Made by a program: the position numbers and the translations under genes. Under the pieces are notes generated by a model. It searched no databases, was not told the origin of the DNA, and saw only the letters and a program-made list of their open reading frames with translations. From contig NW_020312037.1 of assembly GCF_002999335.1 (NCBI RefSeq), positions 186,001-250,000 of the forward strand: a stretch of 64,000 nucleotides of DNA, given 5' to 3'. Shown here one piece after another: positions 12,901 to 24,111 of the stretch (position 1 is its first letter; each line of letters begins with the position of its first letter). The DNA comes from Cyclospora cayetanensis (lineage: Eukaryota > Apicomplexa > Conoidasida > Eucoccidiorida > Eimeriidae).

Positions 12901-13159
12901 CGGGGAGGCCTCCCCTACATTCTGCTCTTGTGAAGGTACAAGAGACTATGAAACCCAAGCCAACAAGTGGTTGCTCGATCTCCGCTTCCTCGGCTTCGAG
13001 TTCGACCGGCGCAGAAGGGAAGCGGCAGGAATTGCAAATAGACTGCGCACTGCGTACGACGAGGGTCAAGAGACACGCATCTGCACCCTAGGGGCTGCAG
13101 GAGGCAAGCAGAGGCCTCACGACATGCCCCGGAAGCCCAGAAGACTCCTAGATATCTAA
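9935..13159 (+). CDS. AGC-family (NDR/LATS-like) Ser/Thr protein kinase
   Basis: This is a single-exon protein of 1074 aa starting at an ATG. The catalytic domain begins near residue 318. Visible elements are the glycine loop GEGASGRV, the ATP lysine in FALKVIRK (about 341), the catalytic loop FIHRDIKPEN (about 432-441), DLG in place of DFG (about 456), GTLHYMAPEV (about 594-603) and ADWWSFG. The phrase AIHAIHRLGFIHRDIKPEN matches the NDR subgroup of AGC kinases. About 135 residues of low-complexity Ser/Glu-rich sequence separate DLG from the activation-segment end, longer than in typical NDR kinases. A second insertion splits the C-lobe, and WFKSINW marks its end. A C-terminal hydrophobic motif FLGFEF (about 1018) has Glu at the usual phosphosite. 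The first 300 residues are Ala/Arg/Ser-rich with no clear domain. It probably phosphorylates cytosolic or cytoskeletal targets; the specific role is unknown. Confidence 0.9.
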   Translation: MAEDLASWLLEGTPSWIRQGVQPEALRRNSPSGLCEDGLAASSGSTHDQGTLLDQWLAKQRGDQTAFGGRPSFFSPKLRSAATRNTAENPKERQATPNAEGWAAPLTAACCCSYSSDPAAPLTAAATPRTAATAAVLGGDASSSAACLKREEGGRQGALGSVGWKLQLFKAAVGIRKRREEYETRRRRSLLAFMTRMTQQISDTPPTDTGALGEVFQKKPTTGHVLVNAENAAPTPLRVSPSYKWPNATKEIAGSRGSERRSSCLTVRRPSTLPASGCISSGRKKESLLRRFLLLQRQQLLSAHRLRLLPANLQVEALLGEGASGRVWRVRHKQTGSVFALKVIRKGKGGPCSSACARLYAERHVLIRGGLSRHLVQLHAAFQDEQHVFLMQEWAPGPSLRALVQNRGPLPEEEARRYAAQLALAIHAIHRLGFIHRDIKPENSILDKHGDLKLIDLGLAARPNSKAFPSSPGDFYARKSPLWATTPTDPNAALECCSVSSPGGSSGSVDSSVPLSPIAAIGGSTERAAGERQDFTPKTEASRTEEEGSREASPTTTPEASAGSERMSPEDPPESFAAWRLRQLWAEGARSAVGTLHYMAPEVALNIRHSEAPMSTGNPGYGKKADWWSFGAVLFECLFGHPPLARFNLAEMLARSKQPKERRPHLLLYRQERVSQECLNSTAAGREASGLITTVLAGSPRSPTERSTNDSLAGGGEDGAGAVGNATTASDGLPLSCELISNPELLLCTLRSWRQHLRIPPSPFVVSKGHEASKKPPRGGNNERVISSEAVDLLCNLLCEEERRFGFSRIRQHPWFKSINWEEEGRPPETQRNPRAIQVCSRIDRRRRPSRGTNSYQSSSALPCITGAIAETLGRQGGGETSTLPLTIASHAAGGAAAAHSEKGARNFLTHSKRGETAHTRADQTTPWSKSSSSFRECTSTSTLSYNSGGVRASASNFNSSQTAPVGSGGGEDDTAGKEAPWTHRHSDGGEASPTFCSCEGTRDYETQANKWLLDLRFLGFEFDRRRREAAGIANRLRTAYDEGQETRICTLGAAGGKQRPHDMPRKPRRLLDI

Positions 13160-13408
13160 AATATCTTTCCGCTTCTTCTTAGGGTCCACTTGAGGGGAGT
13201 GCCTAAGCTTCCACGCATCGGGGAGCTGCTGGAGGGCGGTCAATAAGAGGCACCATAGAGAAGGGGGGAGCTGGCCGCTCGAAAAGCGCAGAAGGAGGTT
13301 CAAGAGGTAAAAACTCCTCAGCTGTGTCTTGCGCGTAAAATGATGCACATCTTTCTGGCTTTGGCTACCCCGTTCTCCTATTGCCTCCCACGAGCTCGAA
13401 TACTGCAA
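13148..13408 (-). CDS. Possible 3' exon of a small minus-strand gene
   Basis: An 86-codon minus-strand frame reads LRSFYLLNLLLRFSSGQL, then LWCLLLTALQQLPDAWKL, and ends KKKRKDILDI before a TAG. It has a leucine-rich helical character. A plausible acceptor (ctttgcag) lies at its upstream end near 13400. Its stop overlaps the kinase 3' end by 12 nt. A membrane-like frame further upstream (13447-13638) does not join in phase, so the gene is incomplete or not real. No family is recognised. Confidence 0.3.
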   Translation of the reverse strand: MQYSSSWEAIGERGSQSQKDVHHFTRKTQLRSFYLLNLLLRFSSGQLPPSLWCLLLTALQQLPDAWKLRHSPQVDPKKKRKDILDI

Positions 13409-15940
13409 AGAGTAGGGTTGCCCTATGCGTAACTGTCTGTATATACCTACATATATGAGGGAGTAGGGCTCTTTGCCCCGTAGTTCGTTTCAGTAGCAGT
13501 GCGTTCAGCCTTATGAATAGCGAGAACAAACAATATTATGTAGAGTAAAAAAATAATTTTGCCAGGATGTAAGAGAAGCTTTGCAACTGTGGTCAGCAGA
13601 GTAAAAATACATCTTAAGGGCCTCAGCGCCCACTGCATGCCCCTTCAGCACCACCCAGAGCAGGGGCATTATCCTTTCAGGGTCAACGTAATGCCCGCAC
13701 TCCCCCCATAAGGAAGCAGGCTACGGAAAACCCTTTACGCCGCCCGTAGTTCTGTATGCAGCTCAGGCTTGTAGAGCGAGGCCGAGCATAGATGCACTCG
13801 AACAGGGCAAAGAAAAACCGAGGGGCAGAAAAGTTGAGGGCATTAAAACGCATTACATGGTCAGCTCACAGTTTACCTTCTAGCTTCCTGTGACTTGTGG
13901 GAGGTTCCAATGAAAAAAAAAATCCATTGCACACCCTCAACAGATGTCCAGGGCAGTCTGTCTATTCTCGCAAGCTAATGGGGGAGGGAGGGGTGGGGGG
14001 GAGATGCAAGCCGTTGATACCCAAGGCGTCCGGCTTTCATGGCCATAATGTAACGCTCAATCTATGACTCCGTAGAACATCTAGCTTCAGACTCATGACA
14101 CGATTCATAAAGAAGCTAATAAGCGTCTGTCAGAAAAGGTGTCTTCCTTTCTGCCCGCACACATGAGGATTTGACATTAGGGGAAGGGGAAGCTAGGGTG
14201 CTCCTTGCGGCATCCTTTTTGAAAGTCCGCGCATACCCCGCAGTTTACACAAAGCATTCAGCGCACACGCACTGAAGGTAACAAATAACAGGCACGGAGA
14301 GTAAAATACTAATCGATTCTTCACTTATTCTCAGTTAAATGTAACTAGTATAGAAGAAAGTGCCAATGTATAGCTCAGCCCGCTACACGCGGTTTCAAAG
14401 TAGCATGTGGGCATCAGTGTGCCTAGCCAGGGAAGTCCTCCTCATGAGAAAAGCAGTCGAGGACGCCGCTGATATATGTGAGCCATAATGGCACTCTATT
14501 TGCCATGCAGTCATGTAGCCAACTAGACAGCTACCTAGCCTAAATCAAGATGATGTCAAAAGTATCGGTGCTGCATTGCCAGCTGCTGCACTCACTACCT
14601 CCCTTGCTTTTCGAGAAGCCATATAGAAAGTATTTGTGAGTCTCCTTGGTTTTCCTCAGCCCAAAGAGCCCCTTGCCACACTCCACCTTGTGTTCCAGCA
14701 CCTGTGGGTCAGGCAAGATGTTCGCAAGTAGGCCTACGTTGGAATGTTCACAGAAGCTTCTTACATCTAAAATACGCAAAAGTACTCATCGGCAGCAGGC
14801 GGTACAATTTCTGATACACAAAACGGTCAACGACTTCCAAGAATGCTCATTGCATGAGTGGAAGTGGAGAGCCTTATCAGGCAACCAGTTGGACACATTT
14901 CATAAGAGGAGATATCAGGGTGTTACTACTAGGTGGTTTAATGTATGTGGAACGCTGGCTTTTTCGTGTGGGTGCCTGCAATGGCAAGGCACAAAGGAGG
15001 AAGCCCAGGACCTTTCTCTAAGCTCTTCCTATGAGTGGCTGTGTCCAAGGTTTTTCCTGGCAGTCTCCAAAGGAGGGGAGTTGCTTAGTCTGTTCCGCTT
15101 TCTGCGTAGGGCGCCTCCCCCCCTAGTTTTGTATTGATATGTATTGCGACTGTCTTGTCGCCTAGTGGCCCACTGGAGGTTATTCCTACGTTTTCTCCGG
15201 GGTATCATAAAACCCTTTATGAATTTGAAATGACGAAATACGGCGCAAGTTACACCAACTCATGATGGGCGAATGTTGCCATGGCGCACCGCCGAGCTGC
15301 TGTCCTACACCGAATGGGAGCCAGCGGCTGTCTGCTGCCGCTACTATTGGACTAAACCCTCAGTTGCTTTGCATGCGCCTTTCTATACAATGTCAATCAT
15401 AATTTCAAGTCTGAGTACACTGCGAACCACCGCTGCTCACTCAGTGCCCCCCCAGTCCGCACGCTACAATTCCCCTACTGCGCTCTGCTATCCTACTGCT
15501 GTCTGACGCGGGTACGGCTCCCTCATTAGGTGGTTGTATACCAAGAGAATTCTACGTAATTTTATTTCGTCGGCCGTGATTCATTTACCACACGGGCCTC
15601 GCTAGGGGCCCCCGAGCCGCCTCCGTAATCTGCCTTCGCTGCTTGCCTCGACCGCTGCCGCAACTCTTGTATTCCCAGCGCCTGCTTTCCTCCCTTCCGC
15701 CTCGACAGTTGCAGGAGGCGCCAAGAGTGTTACAGTTCTGCAGCTTCGCCTCTTCCGTTAGAAAGAGGTCTCTCGCAGCGGTGCGCAGCGTTCATTCTCG
15801 TGGCGAGGGCCACTCTACGAAAGGCTGCCTCTTCAGACAGCAGGAGAGCAGGAATCATAGCAGCACCAGAACCAGCAGGAGGAGGAGCAGAAGCATTTAC
15901 AGAACAGCCTCCTGTAGCCGAGACAAGGGCAACTCCGCAG
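13160..15940. other. Intergenic region between kinase and Sec24
   Basis: About 2.8 kb with no gene I can support beyond the doubtful minus-strand frame at 13148-13408. An open frame at 14646-15137 (+) overlaps another at 14540-14779 (-); neither has a recognisable domain or splice partner. It probably contains the Sec24 promoter and 5' leader. A leader exon for Sec24 could also be hidden here. Confidence 0.4.
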
Positions 15941-18900
15941 ATGCAGCCGCCCAGAGCCTTTGGATCTACCCCTCCAGGAGGGATGCCAGGGTATCCCACC
16001 GCTGCTGCACTGCAAATGAATGGCGCGGGGCCCCCCAATCCGCAACCTCAGGGATACTACGGCAACCCTGCTAGTTCGACGAAGACTGCCTATGGAGCTG
16101 CTCCGGGGGCACATCCTGCATACCCGCAGCAAACCCCCTATACCCAAGAGATCGCTGGTCCTCAGCAGCCGTATCGCCAGCCAAGCCCTTTCCCGCAGCA
16201 GCATGACTCACTTTATCCGCAGCAGCAGCAGCAACCCGCCTATCTTCTACAGCAGCAGCCACAACAGCAGCAGTCTGCCTATCTTCCACAACAACAGCAG
16301 CAGCACCCCCAACCGCAACAGCAACAGCAGCAGTCTGCCTATCTTCCGCAGCAGCAGCAGCAGCCGCTAGACCAGTCTCAGCCCTATCCTCCTCAGCAGC
16401 AGCAGCAACAGCAACAACAGCCACCCTCCTATATGTCTCCCTACGGGCAACAGACGGCGGGCATACCGCCAGCCTCGGCGTTCGCAACTTCCCAGCAGCC
16501 CTCAATGGCTCGTGCTCCGTATTATCCACCTGCCGCAGTTGCCGCCTACGCAGGCGCAGCTTCCCAGCAGCAAGACATGGCGTCTCAGCAGCAGCTTCAG
16601 GACTTGCTGCAGTTCAACGCTCCCCGTCATTTCATAAGGGCCTCCGTTGGACGCTTGCCGAATTCAAGCTCTCTGAGGCACAAGTGTCACTTGCCACTCG
16701 GTGTTGTTGTTCAGCCCCTCGCTCCCCCCGCCGTAGGACAGGCAGACGTTCCCTCTGTTTCTTTCGGGGGAGGCGCTGTCGTGAGGTGCAAACGCTGCAG
16801 GACTTACATCAACCCCTTTGTGGTGTGGGAGAGCAGTGGGCGCCGATGGATCTGCAATTTGTGCGGTGTCAGCAACGAAACGCCGCAGTTCTACTGCCGA
16901 GCAACAGATGAAAAGGGCAGGCGAGAGGACCGCTTCGAGCGACCAGAACTCTGTATGGGCTCCATCGAAATCATCGCCCCCTCCGATTATATGATTCGTC
17001 CCCCCCAGCCGCCAGCCTTCTTGTTTCTTATTGACGTCTCGCTGCCCTCCGTAGCATCAGGCCTTGTCGAATCCGCTTGCCAGGGCATTGCAGACGCCAT
17101 CCGCAAGGATCGCCTGCCGGGAGACAGCAGAACGATGGTGGGAATAGTGACTTACGACAGCAGCGCACACTTTTACGCACTCAAGACACAACAAACGAGA
17201 CCGCAAGTCTTTGTAGTGCCTCAAGTCGATGATATGTTTCTTCCACTCTCCGAGGACCTCCTTGTGCCCCTCCTTGAATGCAAAGAAGCCGTTCTCAGCA
17301 CTTTGGCCGCGCTGCCAGATATCTGGCGGTCTACCGGCTGTACAGAAAACTGCATGGTAGGCGGGGAGGCGAGGGAGTTGAGGGAGAAAGGGGTGCATGT
17401 GTGTGAGCAGAGAACGGGGGAGGGGGACTGCTGTAAGACTGCATCCACACGGGGAGATAGGGGGAGGGTGCTAGGTTCGCTTGAAGGCCTTCGCATGCGT
17501 GATAAGGCTGTCAGGGAGGGAGGGAAGGAGGGCTGGGAGGAGGCCGGATGTGCAAAAGCAGTACTTGCACTGCAAATGACTTGGTGTGCAAGGCGGCATT
17601 TTTGCACTGCTTGCAGGGGAGCGCTTTAAAGGCGGCCACGATGGTGGCAAAACATGTAGGTGGAAAAATTCTGCTCTTCTCGGCAGCTCCTCCAACAATG
17701 GGCGAGGCAGTGGTGAAAAGAGAGCCAAACAGAGATAAGGGAAATTCCACTACAGACAGAGAAACAGATCTCCTCAAACCTGCATCCGATGCTTACCAGG
17801 TAAGGCCCTCATATACATATCCATACACATATTTATATATTTATATCTAGCAGTACATCTGTGTGCATATAAATATGTCTATATGTATATGCATATATAT
17901 ATGTATGCATACGTGCACATGTAGATATGTATTGGAATATGTATATCGGGCAACTGGGAGGTGAAGTTGATAGCTGCAGGAGGCGTGACAGCGCTTATTG
18001 CATGACATGGCGGCTGCATCTCTCAGTGCTTTACATGAGCATACACTGCTGCGTATCCCCGGGTCGTATATTTCCGTTTGCGCGGTGTCTCCTGTCTGCC
18101 CATGGTCTAGTTTTTCGCTCGCTGGTGGCTTCTCTCTCTTTTGGTGCATTTGTTTGGGTATGCAAAATGGTTCGGTGTGCGCGGATCGTTTTGGTATCCG
18201 TGGTTTGGGAGGTATTGCAATAGAGCTATTCGTTCCAAATCTTTTGTGTCGATTGTTTAATCTCATTACTTGTGTGTGTTGTGGCAGCACACGCCCGAGT
18301 GTTTAGTGACAGTGCATACGCACATGCGTTTTTGCATCCCTCTGTAGAATTATAAATAGACGGGCCACTTTTTCAGGGTGGCGCTGGTGCTTCAGATGTC
18401 TGTTCCTGAGAAGTTTGTTTCACGAAGAGCACTGCATGCGCAGTGTGAAGGGCCTCATTTGTAGGGCGTACGGGAGGCTGCCTCGTGTATGTATATATGT
18501 ATATTTGTGTGTGTAAGTGTATGTATGTATGGGTATGTGTCCGTGTGTGTGTGTCTATCTGTCTATCTATCTGTCTATCCGTCTGTCTGTCTCTATCTTT
18601 CAGTCTGTCTACGTGTTTACACTGCTTTTACGCACGGCTGCAAAGGGCCTCAGAGCCTTTTTATTGGGTTTTCGTTGCTCCCTGTTTTCGCAGAATCTGG
18701 GGCAGCAGCTGACGCAGAGTCAGTTGTCTGTCGATATGTTTCTATGCCCCCCAGCACCTTCCGCATCGTCTCCCACAGAAGCCGTGTACTATCCGCCTCC
18801 CCCCGCGTCTCAGAGCGGCATGCCGACATCTCAGCAGCAGAACCAGCCAATGAGTGGGGGACTGTCGGGTGCTGGTAACGTCGGGAGAGGTTCTCACCTC

Positions 18901-21900
18901 AACGGGAGTGTGCCTGCTTCGGGAGTGTCATTCTACGACGTTGCAAGCTTCGCCACTCTTGCGCAGTTCACCTCCGGGGAACTTCGCTTCTACCCGTCCT
19001 TCACTCGCCAGCAACACGGCCCGAAACTTATGGCTGAAATCGAGAGAGTTCTCTCCAGGGTGACAGGGTGAGGCCTGCCGCACTGCTAACAACACACGCC
19101 CTGCATACGGCTGCCCTCCAAGCGTCCTTTACATTCCTCTGCACACGCTTTACATGCTTCACGCATCGGATACGGATACAGAAAGGCGGACTCTTCGAGA
19201 AAATCCCATTGTGCTTGTGTACTCGCCGCAAGAAGAGCACTCTGAGGGGCATTTGTTTTGGGGACAGGCGGAGGGGAGGAGTGGGCGTCTCCTGCATATA
19301 ATACCCCTCAGTGTCTGCTTTGTTTTCTTCTCCTTATGTGCATCTTTATCTTGGGTGCTCTTGTCTTCTTTTTCTCTGTCTGTCTCTCTCTGTGCAATTG
19401 TGAATTTCTGTACATTTGTCTGTGCACTGGTCTGTATCCGTATAGGTCGAGTTGTCTGTATCTGGCTGTATCTTTTGAGTTGTCTGTGCATGGTTGTATC
19501 TGTATATGTCTGTCACTCTGTCTATCTATTCCTCTATATGTCTGTATGTATATCTGTATATGTCTCTATCTGCTGCATCTATATCTGCCTGTATCTTCTT
19601 TCGTGGAGGTGCCTGAAGTAAGTGCGCAAGAATCAGGGGGGGCATCAACAGCGCCATCGAGGGGGACTCTGTTGCATGCGTTTCTGCATTCAGGTGGGAG
19701 GCCGTCATGCGAATCCGTGTGTCTCGGGGCTGGAAGGTGTCTCAACGCCACGGGCGTTTCTATCTGCGGGGGTCGGACTTATTTGTGCTTCCCACTGTCA
19801 ACGAAGATCAGAGCTTTTCCGTGTCTCTCGAACTTGACGAAACTGCCACCCCAGGAGCCACTGACAACATCCTCTCCCTGCAGGCAGCTCTGCTGTATAC
19901 AAACAGCGACGGCGAGAGACGTATCCGCGTGCATACGTATTGCATTCCCCTGACGCAGAACATGCAGGTAAGATTTTTGGCCTTAGAGAGAGACTCCGCG
20001 CATGCACAGGACGTTTCCAGCATCCTTTCCTTTGTGTGAACGGCGAAGAGAAAAGGAAGGAATTGTTTTTGTATATATGTGGCAAGCGTGCCCAGCAGTA
20101 AGCTTTGCTGCTTTCGGCAATGCGCTCTGCTTCTAACCGCAGGAAATTGCCGCTTCCATGGACCCAGAAGCAACGGCCGCTCTCATGTTGCAGCACTCTA
20201 TGGATCTGGTGAGAGCATGGCCGTGGCTTTCTTGACCTTTTGGCCTTAGTTTTATTGAAAACTGGGAAAGGAAAAGGGGAAAAATTTCTGCGTGCGTGGT
20301 CGACGCACTACCTGGGACTGACTCCTTCCAAAGCCCCTAGGGTTCAGAGCATTTGCTCTCTCTTCTTCCCACCCCCTTTCTTTCCCCCTCTCCTGGTTTC
20401 CCCCTCTTTAACGACGGATTGGCGTCCGCTGTCTTCTCTTTTCTCTATCAAAATTTAAATAGCACCCATGTTCGCATGAAAACACATTTCTATGCTTCTA
20501 TGTACACTCTATGTTGAACTATACACGTATGTATGTACATGTATGCATATGCATGCATAGATGTATGTATGTAAGCATATGCATTTATGCATGGCGATGT
20601 ATATGTATATGTATGGATAGGGAAATATGTATGGATATGTCATTATCTATGTATGGAAAGGTATATAAATGGATGCACGTATACGTATAGATGTATGTAT
20701 ATATGAGTTTATGTGTGGGTGGTATGTATTTATGTATGGCGATATGTTAATATAAATAGATGACAGGAATATATATGTGTATATGCACGGATGGATGGAT
20801 AAATGTGTCTTTATTGTACGTGTCTGTGTGTGTTGTTGCAATCTTGTTCTGTGCCGCAGTCTCTGCGTGCGAAAGTTGCTGATGGAAGGTCCTACTTGCA
20901 GAATCTCTGCGTGCAGCTGATGTCAGCCCTTCAGCTGCCTGCAGCAGGACACAGTGCGTATGGCGCACAGCCGTCTTTACAGAATAATGGGGAGCAGCTG
21001 AGGCGCCTTGCTTTCCTCATCATGGGAATGCTCAAGTCACCTGCTTTCCGAAGCACCAAAGATGGTCAGTGAAGAGGGTGTTACGTGAAGCGAGAGGGGA
21101 AGGGCTCCTTTTTTTTCTCCCCTATCTTCCTTCAACATATATCGTCCCCCACCTACCTTTGTCTTGATTTTTTTCTGAAAAAAGGAGGTGTCACATCTCC
21201 TTTCCTTCGCCTGCATGGTCCCGACGCCATGAGACGTAGATGTCGCTTCTCCATGGGCTCGTGAAAAAAGACCTTTCGCCGCTCGCTTTTATATGGCGGC
21301 CTTTTTGCATGCGCTTTTAACGCGCTTGAAGGAGGCTGCGGGTGGCAGAAATGTGCTCCTTGTGTCAACTTCTTCAAGGGGCGTGTCATGCCTATTTTGG
21401 CACGTGCAGGGCAGTAGCCGGCGTCAACCCGACAAAGAGAGAGGCTTTTTATATCTCGCCATGTTTCCCCTGCACTCTGCACATGATGGTATACGTGAAT
21501 CTTTGTGTCTTTCTTTCTCTGCGTTGTTGCCGCTGCAGTGACGAACGACATGCGCGTCTACGCGTGGCATCGCTTGGCTTCCGTGCCCTTAAGTCAGTTG
21601 GTGGCTTATTGGTGTCCTCGTCTTTTCTCGCTCACTGATTGGGGTCCAACTGAGGGTTCGCTGGATGGGAATGCGGAAGTCATTCTGCCCCCCTCCATCC
21701 CTCTAACCAGCGAGTCCATGACGCAGGAAGGCGCGTATCTCATTGAAAACGGAGAGAGCATGCTTCTCTGGGTTGGCAAGTAAGCAGAGCAGAGCGTCTT
21801 CACACGAAGAGAGATCAACGGAAGAACTGGAGGGCAGGGGCGAGAAGGCATTAGAGGGGGAGGGGGGCTTTTGGAGAAACGGATATGGGAGCAAGCGTAG

Positions 21901-22768
21901 AGTAGTATCGTTCGTTTGCGTGCAAAAATCCTGTGCAAGCGTCCTGCCTATCCTGGCACGATGTGTAGTATTACCGCCCTCCATCTCAGTACACCACGCA
22001 CACATTTTTTCCGGGCAGAGTCCTTTTTCCTGCGTCGCTTCTTCTGAATAGTCCGGTGGAGTGCAGACTCCGCCTCCTAGGGCTTTCTGCTGCATCTCTT
22101 GCTGGTGCGGTGGCTGCGGCGATTTTTTTCATAGATCGGTGCCGTCTGAGTGGTTGTTGGCGGTCTTTGGTGTAAGCGCCTTAGAGTTCCTGCATCCTGA
22201 GGCAGCCGCTTCATCCCTTGGCAGGACCAACGATTCTCTAGGCCAAAGGACTTACGCGATGATTAGCGAGCTGCAGCGCCAACGGCTCAAACCGGACTAT
22301 ATGGAACTGACCATCATCCGACAAGGCGACAGCAACGAGCAGCTGTACGGCCTCTTTACTCCTTCCCAAACACAAACGACCCCTGTCTCTCCTTCATATC
22401 CCCTTTATATGCAGCCAGTCCTCCTTATAAAGGTGGCTGCTCGATGTCCGACGGCTTCAAGTCGCATCGACTCTCACAAGCGTATTTCGTCTTTCCCATA
22501 TATATATATATAAGGCCAGCGCGCACACACACACATACACACACACATACACATACACACGCAGAGCAAGAAGCGGGCGGCAGCGCGACTCTTGCGCATA
22601 GGCAAGAAGCGTCATGTGCTCTTCTTCTGCTTCTGCAGGTTCTTCGCGATGCTAGCAGAGGACCGAGTGCAGAGCCTGCCCTTGACCTTCACGGAGTTTT
22701 TGCAGAAAGTTGGGCAGCGCCAGTTGGCCCCAGTCACCCCGATGCCTCCTGCACAGCGTGGTTACTGA
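15941..22768 (+). CDS. SEC24: COPII coat cargo-adaptor subunit Sec24
   Basis: Sec24 binds cargo in the COPII coat that buds vesicles from the endoplasmic reticulum. Exons are 15941-17356, 17617-17799, 18694-19067, 19694-19967, 20143-20208, 20860-21064, 21539-21779, 22135-22344 and 22639-22768. All are GT-AG and in phase, giving 1032 aa. Order of parts: a Pro/Gln-rich disordered N-terminus with poly-Q (about residues 87-160); the zinc finger CKRC...CNLC (about 282-310); the trunk domain (FLFLIDVS onward); the beta-sandwich and helical parts (TGWEAVMRIRVSRGW across exons 3-4); a gelsolin-like C-terminus; and the classic end LAEDRVQSLPLTFTEFLQKV. The start is uncertain. The same frame is open upstream to a stop at 15626 without an ATG, so 15941 is the first in-frame ATG, and a spliced leader exon could add residues. 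Confidence 0.95.
16200..16425 (+). repeat. CAG/CAA glutamine tract in Sec24
   Basis: Interrupted runs of CAG and CAA encode Gln blocks alternating with SAYLPQQQQ-type units. The tract stays in frame within exon 1 and lies in the disordered N-terminus, where such expansions are usually tolerated. Confidence 0.85.
18495..18605. repeat. TG / TCTG-TCTA microsatellite in Sec24 intron 2
   Basis: Alternating tg runs pass into tctatctgtc-type tetranucleotides, about 90 bases before the acceptor of exon 3. It creates long shadow open frames that are not coding. Confidence 0.8.
20520..20800. repeat. ATGT-rich microsatellite in Sec24 intron 5
   Basis: Degenerate repeats of atgtatgt, gcatatgcat and tatgtatatg fill most of the intron between exons 5 and 6. 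No coding potential was seen. Confidence 0.75.
22515..22562. repeat. CA microsatellite in Sec24 last intron
   Basis: A run of cacacacatacacacac between exons 8 and 9 of Sec24, following a short tatata tract at 22498-22512. Confidence 0.85.
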
Positions 22769-24111
22769 GAGGCGATAAATGTGCCGATTATCCTCCCTAC
22801 TCCCCACGTCTCTCTCTGTATCTATCTCTCTGTATCAATCTCGCTCGATGGGAGCTGCGTGCTCCCTCTGCTGCTCTGTGTGCTATATCGGGCAACCGCC
22901 TCCGCCATGTGATTCGTAACCTCGGTGCTCTTGCCGCGCTGCTGCACCTACTGTGTCCCTCTTAACTGCTGTGAAGGGTTGCATGAACGCGCCTCTCGCT
23001 TTCCATGCGATTCTCTTCTAGAATGTAACTGGATCGAAGTCTTTGACCGGAGAAGCGCATATATTTTCGCTTACTGTCGGACCTCTTTCCGCTCCTTCCC
23101 TTGAGTAGAGCCCTTCCCCAAAAGTTCATGAAGACTTCTGCCCATCCAAGGCCTCTCCGGCTTTCGCGCACTGCCTTCTGTGGGGTCTGTGTGCCGGGAA
23201 GGTATACAACAGCGAGGCCTGCGTGCCGGGCTGATTTCAAGCCATGCGTCCTGCCTCTCCTTCGTGAGTGCTTCCTATCCAGCTTGGTAGAAGAAGCCTC
23301 GTGCAAGAGCGCGCGAGGCATCACCCTTCGCTGCCACCCGGCAGCCAGCTGTAACAGTGCGTGTGACTTTGAACAGAGTAGGTTGCCGCACAACACTCCT
23401 GCAGGAGGGTCATTTTGGAGGGCCACACGGGGCCTCCAATATGAGGGCTTAGCGAAGTTGGCCCTCCGTAGCATACACTCTACCCAGCCCCTTTCTAATA
23501 TACAGCTACTATACGTACAATGGTACCCTGTAACCACCTTAGCTCGCTGAGCCTCGGATGTTAAGCAGGAGCACGTGCTCGCTTCTCAGCAGGTCCTCCC
23601 TAAGTACGGCAAAGCCCGGCACCCAACTCAGACAAGCACAGTTGCGGGTCAGCAACATTAAAGCTATGGTTTGGGGAACTCCATGGGCACTGCTGCAGTG
23701 CAAACATGGGGGGGAACCCTCTTGGGTATTGACGCCTTGTCGCTCTAAAGCCGGCAGCCAGCCAAACAAGAGAGCAATAGGTATGATGTTCTAGCGGTGC
23801 GGCTGGCGGCATGCGCATGCCTAAATTTGCGACCTTGCGGGTGTGGACGCGTATACATCAGGTAGATATAGATGCGTGTCAGCAGCACCTCTTACACCGC
23901 CCCTGCTCACTAATGAGGGGTTTTCTCACAAAAATTGCTACTTAGGCCCAAAGACTGCCTGGTGGGGTGTCTGGCTGAATATGCCCTGGGGCCATCCCTG
24001 CCAGCAGGACAGGAGAACATTCGGTCCTGTCCTTAGCAAGGGCTCCTACGATCCTCAAGGTTTTTTCAGACCGTTGCTCACAAGCGAGCACCTCAAAAGC
24101 GTGCAACAGCA
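22769..24111. other. Convergent intergenic region
   Basis: This separates the 3' ends of Sec24 (+) and the chorein protein (-). It contains a short ct/tctg-rich stretch near 22808-22845, a 12 bp perfect palindrome at 23569-23580 and an adjacent 5S-rRNA-like core discussed in the findings. Open frames here on both strands look like chance. Confidence 0.4.

Noticed and set aside
14646..15137. 163-codon plus-strand frame between kinase and Sec24
   Set aside because: It overlaps an opposite-strand frame, has no domain or leader, and no splice partner was found; treated as chance.
15643..16074. ATG-initiated 143-codon frame at the Sec24 5' end
   Set aside because: It is out of frame with the Sec24 coding sequence and becomes a Ser/Arg-rich shadow of it.
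18485..18693. Tandem Cys/Val-rich frames near 18.5 kb
   Set aside because: Read-through of an intronic TG/TCTG microsatellite into Sec24 exon 3.
19154..19650. 155-codon and 231-codon frames rich in Cys, Leu and Ser
   Set aside because: They lie in Sec24 intron 3, where tctgtatctg-type repeats generate open frames on both strands.
22962..23537. 191-codon minus-strand frame in the Sec24/chorein intergenic region
   Set aside because: No recognisable motif, no acceptor or donor logic, and mixed composition across the 5S-like and palindrome stretch.
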